Source of the DNA: Galerina marginata
Taxonomy: Eukaryota > Basidiomycota > Agaricomycetes > Agaricales > Galerinaceae
Reading direction: 5' to 3'
Length of the DNA stretch: 64,000 nt
NCBI GenBank assembly: GCA_023014335.1
Contig: JAECYW010000011.1
Location: 806,001-870,000 of the forward strand
Below, piece by piece: positions 56,325 to 64,000 of this stretch. Made by a program: the position numbers and the translations under genes. The number at the start of each line of letters is the position of its first letter. Position 1 is the first letter of the stretch. The notes beneath the pieces are model-generated. The model did no database searches. It saw nothing but the letters and a program-made list of their open reading frames with translations, and was not told where the DNA came from.

Positions 56325-59300
56325 TCAGGGTCGTTGCATCCCATAGCCGCCTCTATCTCGGGGTTCGCCACCACCCCGGCCATAACCACCACCGCCACCA
56401 CCACCGCGGTTGTAAGGCATTCTACCCCCCTGGAGGGCCGGGAGGGCCAGGAGACCTTGGTCGGTTGTAGTCAGCAGGCGGCGGGTAATCCATGACGTCT
56501 CTTCCCATACGATAATCACGGTCGCCGGGGGGACCACCACCATTGCTTGAAGCAGATGGAGGGGGAGCCCACCCAGAGCCGGGAGGTGGACCAGGTGATC
56601 CGGAACGGGGAGGGTAATCCGCTGGAGGCCGGCGCATGTTGTCACGTCCGCCGCCGGTGTAGTAGTCAGGAGGGAAATCTTCGCGAGGCCTTTTCATCGG
56701 AGGCCTTGAGTCATCCACAGGGGGTGGGCCAGGACGTCTCATGGGGCTCGGGCTGCGTGGCCGAACACGGTTATAGGGAGGTGGGTTATATGCTGGTGGT
56801 GGAGGACGTCCTCTGTCTCCGTCTCGGGGAGGATAGCGGTCGTCTAGAGGAGGCCCAGGAGGAACAGGCGGGTACCCATCTGACGAAAAGATATCAGGTC
56901 AATTTGTAGTAACATGAAAACCAGACGCAATACCTCGAGCTACGAAGTCGCGATCAGGCCTGGCGTCCCAACCTGCACTTCTAGGCGGCGGATAATCTCT
57001 TTCATACCGACCACGGTCACCAGAAGGCGGAGGCGGCCCATCCCATCCTCGAGACTTGTAATAGTCTTCATCATCAGGTGCTCCCCAGTCACGCCGTCCT
57101 GGAGGGTACTGGTAATCACCTCGTCCAGGAGGAGCATCACCGCTAGCAGGCCCACGGCCGCCTGACATAGGAGGTGGAGGAGAAAACTCTCTGTATGGTC
57201 TGCCCTCGTAGCGAGGAGCATCTTGATCAGGATAATGAGGTTCACGAAAATCAGGTCGGTAATTGCCCGGCCGGTCTCTGGACATATCCCGGCCCGGACC
57301 ACGGAAGTCACGACCACCACGTGACGCAGGAGGTGGCAATTTTGAACGGCCGTCAACAGAACCAGAACGAGGTTGAAAAGCGCGATGAGGGGGAGGACCT
57401 CCACCCGAGTTGGGCGGTGGGCCTGGAGGAGAAGAAGGTCTGTGATAAGCACGGTCGCCTGTCTTGGGAGATCCATACGGACCATGGTAACCTGAGCCCC
57501 GATCTTTCTGGAACTTATTTGGCCTTTTGGACCGATCTTGCATAGGTGAAGGCTGATGAGGCTGCTGTGGCTGCTGCTGCTGAGGCTGTTGAGGCTGTGG
57601 CTGCTGTTCCCCAGGAGGGCCAGCAGCAGCGTCACTCGGTGCTCTCTGTGGTCGAGAAGGTTGGTTTATACGGTCTTTCAAAGATGGACGCATGGAGGGG
57701 TCATCAACTAGATTATCACCAGATGCAGGTGGCAGCATTGAGCCCAGAGGAGCAGGAGCGTCTGATGGACGGACAGAAGAGGACCTTGAGGATTGTATGT
57801 CTTCAGTATCAGGGGGCAGACGGTCAGTCGGACGAGCAGAGGCGGTATGAGTGTCAACCCGAGTATCAGGCTGGGGCCGAGAATCTCCAGGAGGTCGAAC
57901 ATCACCAGCAGGAGGAATGTCAGACACATGACGTGTATCCATTGGCACAGGTGATTCAGCTGGACCTCTGCGTACAGGAGGTTGTCCATATTCTGCCTCA
58001 AAGGGGCGTTGGTCTGCAGCTGATGAAGATCTGCGGGAATCAGTCAGTCTGGAATCGCGTCCGCCATGGCTAAGCCGGCGTTCGCGTTCATGCCAGTCGT
58101 CTCTGCGAGTGCGATCACGGTCTCGATCATAACCATCGCCTGGAGGTGGAGCCCCACGGTCGATACCACCTAGAGGACGAGCATCAGCTGAACCCCCCGT
58201 AGGCTGGGGACGAGGGGTGGTAGCACCGGGACGTTCCGAGTCATAATTCCGATCATCAGAAAGATGAACAGCATCTCGTGGAGTCCAGCCTGCTGAACGG
58301 GACATGTCATCCTTACCGCCATACGTGGAGCCTTTACCATCCATAGAAACATCTGTTGTCTGGTTATCGTAGCCAGGATCACCAGGATGATCATTAGTAG
58401 AAAAGTCGCCCTTCTGAAAACGCGAGCGAGCTGAGTAATCATATCTGCCTTGATGATGACCATCTGCAACATCTTGGCTTGCACTTGAGCCATTTGAGGG
58501 TGCGGAGAGATCAGAAGAGCGAGTTTCAGGCTGAACAGCAGCAGGCGGAGGCCCAGCAGAGTTCTTGCTTATTTTAAGATTTGCCATGGGGAGATTTGCG
58601 ACAGAACCACCAGATGGAGGATTGCTGTATCGATTCCCTTGACCAGACTGAAAATTTTCATTAGCAAAATGTCCGAGAACGTCAAGTGGAGAGGGCACAT
58701 TATTGTTTTGTTGATTCCCTCCAGCGCTTACGGGACCAGTCCTCCTGTCATTCCCACTGGGAGGCATACGTGGCTGATTTGGCGGGCGTCTGTCGCCGCC
58801 AGCGGATGGAGCAAAGCCAGTGGGAGAAGGAGTAACAGGCGTTTGTCCGTCAGTGGAATCTTGGTCTGATCTACGCACAGATTGCTGAGATTGTATAGGT
58901 ATCGTACCCATGTAGAGACTAGCAAGAGCCGCAGGATTGGGAGTAGCCTTGTAAAACGGATGCTGGCCGTCCTTGATGATCTTTTTGAGGTTCTGCAATA
59001 TCTCTAGGTCGTTCTTGCCTGGCGGCAATGGGACCTTTGGGCGCACATCCGGAACTGGCTGTTGCTGCATGTTCTGTTGGTGAGTTTGAGACGTAGGCGA
59101 GAAGAATGGCTGCTGCTGCTGCTGTGGTTGCTGTTGCTGCTGGTGCATGTTTTGCATAGCGGGAAAAGACGGTGAATACCCATATCCGAAGTTGTTTGGC
59201 ATTTGGTACTGTGGGCCCCCCATTGACATATTGTGCATTTTTCCGCCGCCGCCCGAATTTCCAGGAAACGAGCCGGGTATATGAGAGCCTGCTGGCTCTT

Positions 59301-59734
59301 CGCTGGGAGTAGGAACGAGGTAAGGAGTATTTGGATCTTCGGTGAGAGTGGTCACCGTTCGCTCGCGGTTGTTCGCATTGTTGCGACCTTTCCGCTGTTT
59401 CTTGTTTTGCCTGGTTGACATCGGTGGGCCTAATGGTAGCGAGAACCCTGATTTGTCAGTCCACTAGCATTACCCGGGACATCACCGGGCCTGGAAAACA
59501 CTGCTCACCGCTGGGCGCACCCGATTGCTGCTGCTGACGACGATTTCGAGGCGTTGGTGGAAGGCTGAAGGTCGGAATGGACGGCAGGTCCTGGTGGTAG
59601 GAAGCAGAATCGCCGGAATCAAAAAAGTCCGAGTCCGGCCTAAACACGGTTTCAAAATCGTAATGCAATTCGTTACTCCTCATTCTACGGTCACTGATCC
59701 GATTTTTATACCTCTCGCTCCGGCTCTTCCCCAT
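56325..59734 (-). CDS. Pro/Gln/RGG-rich disordered protein, possibly RNA-associated
   Basis: Exon 1 (59734-59509, start MGKSRSERYKNRISD) and exon 2 (59429-56934) join in frame through SGPPMSTRQNKKQRKGRN, followed by exon 3 from 56879. The protein is about 1,100 residues, nearly all low complexity: poly-Gln near residue 180, long Ser/Pro/Gly/Arg-rich stretches with RDRDR and PPP runs, and a final RGG-like tail (MPYNRGGGGGGGYGRGGG). One compact conserved-looking stretch is LPPGKNDLEILQNLKKIIKD. The tail is in another phase from the PGPPGPPGG run at 56430, next to six Gs; a 67-nt intron (56496-56430) would restore it, otherwise the protein ends at 56422. RNA or splicing association is suggested only by the Arg/Gly composition. 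Confidence 0.65.
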
Positions 59735-60278
59735 ACTGCTTCGCGACCAAAAAATTGCTAGAGGCTCTCTAGGTCCTCGTCTCTGCCATTTCAAACAATT
59801 GCTAGATTATTTTTCGCGGTTAATTGACTCCGAACTGCCCACTTTTTGTTTACCTCGACGACGACCTTGCCAAAGGAGGATCGTTTACGCTCAAAGGTCA
59901 ATTGTGTTTGCGTGACTGCCAAAGCACAAAAAGTGCTCACGGGCGGCAAGACCAAATCCCTTCTTGTAACCTTTGATCCCTCGTCAGTTAATTTCCGGAT
60001 TCTCGTTCTTGCTTTTCCTATTCCAGATGACTTTTTCTAATAGTCGGTTCCAGGTACAAAAAAATCCTTGAGATCCTTTCTCTGCCAGCTTTTACCATCA
60101 TGGAACCTGTGCTCGAGATACCATTGGGTAACCAAACTCTTTCCACAATTCTTCGACATGGAATTTAAGAACGTCGTCACCGGCTCAGACGTCGTCAGGT
60201 GGTCTCCATGCGCCGCACGATCAGCCGGTGACGGTGAGTAAAAATCAGTCAGTGCTCTCTATATTTCTTATGCCCAAG
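59735..60278. other. Divergent promoter region, possible 5' exons
   Basis: This stretch separates the disordered protein gene (-) from the unrecognised plus-strand gene. Protein-like pieces on the plus strand, such as VYLDDDLAKGGSFTLKG near 59850 and DMEFKNVVTGSDVVRW near 60160, could be 5' exons of the latter, but I could not connect them in one phase. Confidence 0.35.
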
Positions 60279-60689
60279 TTACGGCAGCCCTTGCCACGTT
60301 GGCTATCTAGCTATTCCAACGCGATTGTCCAATGTTGACGGATGGGAGAAATTCCGTGTCGTTCTCAAGCCCGTTGCCGGAGATTTGCCCTCTTGGGTTC
60401 AAAACGAGGCTGGAAGACAAACCGTGAGGTGTAAACCCTCTGTGAAATTCCCTGACATGAAGCGTGATGGGCGGAAGCAAAAGTCTAATTAAAAATATTC
60501 TAGGGTGCCTTCCTTCCTAAGGGGCTCAACCCTCAGAGATTGCCAAAGTTCTACCATCCGTGGGTCTCTGGTTTCTTTTGCCATCGGCGGTCGTCGCCAG
60601 CCGCAGTCTCCCCGAGGTTCGACCAGTCTAGCGAAATCGCCAAAATATTCACGCTGGTGCTCAGCTCCTCTGGCTCAACGGACCGGTAA
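60279..60689 (+). CDS. Unrecognised protein, two 3' exons (5' end unresolved)
   Basis: Two exons, about 60279-60423 and 60504-60689, join in phase across an intron with good sites (GTGAGG to TTCTAG). The product reads YGSPCHVGYLAIPTRLSNVD and WEKFRVVLKPVAGDLPSWV, then GAFLPKGLNPQRLPKFYHPW and SSPAAVSPRFDQSSEIAKIF before TAA. The sequence has clear protein character and no internal stop. The start of the gene lies upstream and I could not settle its splicing. I do not recognise the family. Confidence 0.45.
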
Positions 60690-62136
60690 TCAATATACCT
60701 CGTTCCCCCAAAAGACAGCTAGAAGCGCTAATATTCAGCCGTGCAGTTATCAGACACCACCCCACCGCCTTCCCCGTTGGTGTGTGGAATTATCTGTCAC
60801 CCACCTGACCGTCCTGTCGCTCAACCTCGCAGGAACCTTGGCCTAGGTGTAAATAAAGACCAAGGCCAGCCCCATGCCTGAGAAGCCTAAGTAATGATAC
60901 ACGAACTTACCTCATCCCTGGTGAGACGGCCTATCGATATGGCCAATGCACACCAAGAGCATGGTACACCGATATCCATCAGGTCGACCACCCACCCACC
61001 GACCTTCTCGCCGACCCTGTCCAAGTATCACGCCTCTCTCCTGCGCAGTCCAAATATAGCAGAAATACATGCCTCCTCCACGAGTTTCTCTGAAGGACGT
61101 CTAGAACGGTTCCACACGACATTTTATTCGACGTTCATGTCGAGGCCAGCTTTCATGGAAATTCCATTAGGAACTGACCATTCATAAGTTTACGCAACTC
61201 GTCTGCCAATGCCTTGACTGGGCGCCTAGCGGCCTTCTTCCAAGAGTGGAATTCCTGTTCCGACCAGGAGGTCACTGACGGGCTACCCAAACTCGTCAGA
61301 GCGGCATGAATATTATGCGGGCACTCAACATTGAACCGACACTGCCTCGACATAGTACGCGCCAGTATATATCCCCATCTATCTTCCCGTCAGCTGGGGA
61401 GAACGAAGGAGAAATGCTAAAATTTTCGTGATAACGCAGACGAACGCTGACACGCAAGACAGAAGGTGGAAGTTCAGCGAAAAGGTCCATCGAACACCAA
61501 AAAAACACATTCCTCCGACGGACCATAACCAAGTAACCGAAATTAAAAAACCCAGCACCTGATTTCGTACCCTTCCATCCCACCTTCGCTCTTGGAACTT
61601 CACCTTTTCTGTCGCGGCGTTTGGCGAGACGACTGACTTGGACCCTGCGCCACCCTACACTGTGCCCTGCCCGTTGTGCCAAATTTAGCTTATCGCCGTT
61701 CCATCGCGTCATATTCGACTCAGCGAAATATCGCCTGGCATCACGCAGATTGCTCATCGATCCCGATAGCCTTGTGGCCAGTCTGGCTCCCTGACATTGT
61801 CCTGACGCTTTTGGAACACCATTTGCGGGGTTGATATGTCACAAGCAGAAAAGACAACTTGTCTACTTATAAGAAAATCGAGGGAGATGTATGTATGAGT
61901 AATCGGTGTGTATGGTGCTACTAATTAACTTGTATATGGAACGATGCTTCGCCATACTTCCCTGAGAGTCAAATTACATGTGTACAACATTACATTGATG
62001 GGGCCGCTGGTGGTCATGGGGAGTGGTTTCACAAAAGCACAAGAAAGACGCGAAAAAGACATGTAGTGCGAAAAAAACAATGGGAAAGGTGCGTAAAAGG
62101 AAGAAAAATTAATGAGACGGATATACGTTTCTAAAT
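60690..62136. other. Intergenic, low coding content
   Basis: This 1.4-kb stretch lies between the unrecognised plus-strand gene and the Hsp110 gene on the minus strand. It contains an ATG-initiated 153-residue frame on the minus strand (61757-61296) and one on the plus strand near 60893-61187; neither shows a domain or a homologue in the window. I leave both uncalled. Confidence 0.4.
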
Positions 62137-64000
62137 CTAATCCACATCCATCTCAGATGGGCCTTTCTCTTCCTCCTGCGCCGGTGGCGGTGGGCTGCCT
62201 CCAGAGGGAGTATCAGCTTTCGGCGTCTGCGTTCCTGGTGTCGCAGCGGGGGTGACGATAGGCTTAGGCTTGGGCTTGGTCAGAATCGGGATGGCGAAAT
62301 AAATCAGCTCGTCCCTCTTCTTCTCGATCTCCGCGCTCGTCAGGATAGGGTCCACATTCTTCGCGCGCTCGCCCTGCCGCACGGTCTGGTCCTCGAGCCA
62401 CTTCTCGATCGTCGCAACCTTCTCAACCACAGACTGCTTGTCCTTCTCGTCGATGTGTGCGTACTTCTCGTCGGAGGAGGTCGCTTGGGACATGTAGTTA
62501 TTCAGCGTCTCGCGCAGGTTGGCGGTCGATTTCTTGCGTTCGTCGACTTCCCTGTATCGGAAGGCAATAGGATCGCCCATCTTCCTGAGGGTGTCCAGTC
62601 GGGCGACGTAAGCGGATTTAGTAGCTTCTTCGCCTTCTTCGGTGTATAACCATTCCTCGGCTTCTTGTGTACCAGCCAGAAGAGCAGATTTCTCTTCAGC
62701 GGTCACGTATGGCGCATAGCGGTCCTCGAGCTTGCCACGTACATCATACACGTACTCCTCAAGCGCGTTTTTCCGGTTCTGTTCAGAAAAATAGTGTCAG
62801 CGTTTGAAAAGAAACACGACGCATGGAGGGAAATTGACCTCTGTATCCATGACAAGTTTGTCACCAGCATGCATCTGTGCCTCGTCCTCCCTCAATTTCT
62901 CGACGACGGACTTATCCAGAGATGTAGTCAATGCAACGAAAGGAATTTCCTTCTTCTTCACGATGCGTTTCTTCTTCGGTGCTGGTACAGGTGCGTCGGC
63001 CGGCTGGTCCACGTCCATAGCCACCTCCTGCTCCTTCTCCTCGATCTCTTCGACGTAGGCGCTTTCAAACGACATAATTCCGTGGAGGTTCAGCCTCGTC
63101 TTGAGCTTGACGCAGGTAGCATCACCATTGGGAGCGACGGGTACATCCTTGGCCGTAAAGCTAGCGACGAAAGGGTTGATGGTGCCAGGCAACAAATTAG
63201 GGTCAGCGTAGGCAGCCTCGATGGTGAAAGACTCCTTGCGGTAGAACGATAGCACCTTAGTTGACGGGATGGCGTTGCCCTGGGGGAATACAAGCAACTC
63301 GGTGTCGTCGTCGGGGTCAGAGGGGGAAGCAGCCCATTGGGTCTTGATCGGGAAGTGATTGATATCGCCCACGTGGAAGTCGCGTACACGGAAGACAGGC
63401 GAAAGCATTGCACAAGCGAAAGTCGCGCCTCGGGCAACAGCCTCGTCCTGATTTAGGGTGAAAGAGAGGGTTTTGCCAGGGAAAACCTCCTGGATGCGAT
63501 TGCGGACGGATGGTACACGCGTACTTCCTCCGATGAGCTCGACAGCATCGATCTGGTCAAGTGTGAGGCCAGAATCGGCCAATGCTCGCTGGAGTGGTGC
63601 TGGAATACGATCGAGGACGTGCGCAATGAGGCCCTCGAGTTGTTCGCGAGAGAGTTTCGAGGAAGCATCTACGTCGTTCATGATGGATTCGACATTGAGG
63701 GGGGCCTCGGCGTTGGCAGAAAGGACTTTCTTGAGCTTCTCGCACCCCGCAATCAGTCGGAAGGTAGCCTTGGGATTCGACATGACATCAATTTTGTATT
63801 TCGCCTTGAACTCTTCCGCGAAGTGCTCAACAAGGGCGTAATCTATGTCTCGTCCGCCAAGGTTGGGCTCGTACGCGTTGCTCTTCACAGTAAGTTGTCC
63901 TTTGGAGTATGCAACAACTGCCACAGAGAAGTCGGCGTGTCCGGCATCCACAAAGACGACATGGCGCGGGTTTTCAGCCTCTGGGAGGTCGGATTTCGTG
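62137..64000 (-). CDS. SSE1: Hsp110-type chaperone (Sse1-like), 5' end outside the window
   Basis: The frame enters from the right edge and runs to 62839, then after a 60-nt intron from 62778 to 62137; about 600 residues are present. The nucleotide-binding domain part shows VVFVDAGHADFSVAVVAY, NLGGRDIDYALVEHF, VELIGGSTRVPSVRNRIQ and NQDEAVARGATFACAMLSP. The latter (AMLSPVFRVRDF) is typical of Hsp110/Sse rather than canonical Hsp70. An acidic loop with EEIEEKEQEVAMDVDQ is inserted in the substrate-binding part, and the protein ends EEKGPSEMDVD. Family members act in the cytosol as exchange factors for Hsp70 and as holdases. The intron donor is GTCAAT, weaker than normal. No lesion is seen. Confidence 0.95.

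Noticed and set aside
57174..58493. Long frames on both strands over the low-complexity gene
   Set aside because: They are shadows caused by the Pro/Gln/Arg-rich repeats, which leave stop codons rare in other phases.
61296..61757. ATG-initiated 153-residue minus-strand frame
   Set aside because: No domain, no conserved neighbour and no splice evidence; it could be chance in a 1.4-kb intergenic stretch.
1..64000. tRNA or rRNA genes and CRISPR-like arrays
   Set aside because: No tRNA B-box with a matching cloverleaf, no rRNA core sequence and no regularly spaced identical repeats were seen; the only arrays are the subterminal repeats of the element.

Overview
The window is nuclear DNA of a filamentous basidiomycete, most likely an agaricomycete (mushroom-forming fungus). 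The reasons are that almost every gene is cut by many 48-80 nt GT-AG introns, genes are close together on both strands, and several families are typical of Agaricomycetes: F-box proteins with long leucine-rich tails, Ser/Thr-rich single-pass membrane proteins, and EF-hand/ZZ-finger proteins. Splice models below were built by hand from donor/acceptor sites and reading-frame continuity. No search could be run, so family names rest on motif recognition.

Layout. 1-4.9 kb: no gene seen, closed by a 141-bp MITE with a TA duplication. 5.2-9.7 kb (-): a 14-exon EF-hand plus double ZZ-finger protein. 10.9-13.9 kb: a convergent pair, a small F-box-like gene (+) and a large F-box gene (-). 15.6-19.7 kb (-): intron-free FGAM synthase of purine synthesis. 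20-25.4 kb: two members of one single-pass membrane protein family with a two-span membrane protein between them. 26.1-27.0 kb (-): sorting nexin SNX3. 29.2-29.9 kb (+): a small multi-span membrane protein. 31.1-32.9 kb (+): an F-box protein. 33.2-34.8 kb (-): a membrane-anchored SGNH/PC-esterase-like enzyme. 34.9-43.2 kb: a direct tandem duplication of a MYND zinc-finger gene, the first copy split by a 3.63-kb terminal-inverted-repeat element. 43.5-52.8 kb: two tandem F-box genes and two small F-box-like genes around a disordered, possibly securin-like gene. 53.0-56.0 kb (+): two tandem Arf-like GTPases with an extra C-terminal domain, the first frameshifted. 56.3-59.7 kb (-): a proline/glutamine/RGG-rich disordered protein. 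60.3-60.7 kb (+): part of an unrecognised gene. 62.1-64.0 kb (-): Hsp110/Sse1, running off the right edge.

Housekeeping genes (FGAM synthase, SNX3, Hsp110) are interspersed with rapidly duplicating accessory families. The clearest theme is local duplication: F-box genes sharing a conserved 3' exon, small F-box-like genes sharing one intron position, MYND genes, Arf-like genes and membrane proteins. The pairing of a large F-box gene tail-to-tail with a small F-box-like gene occurs twice in opposite orientation, which points to an inverted segmental duplication.
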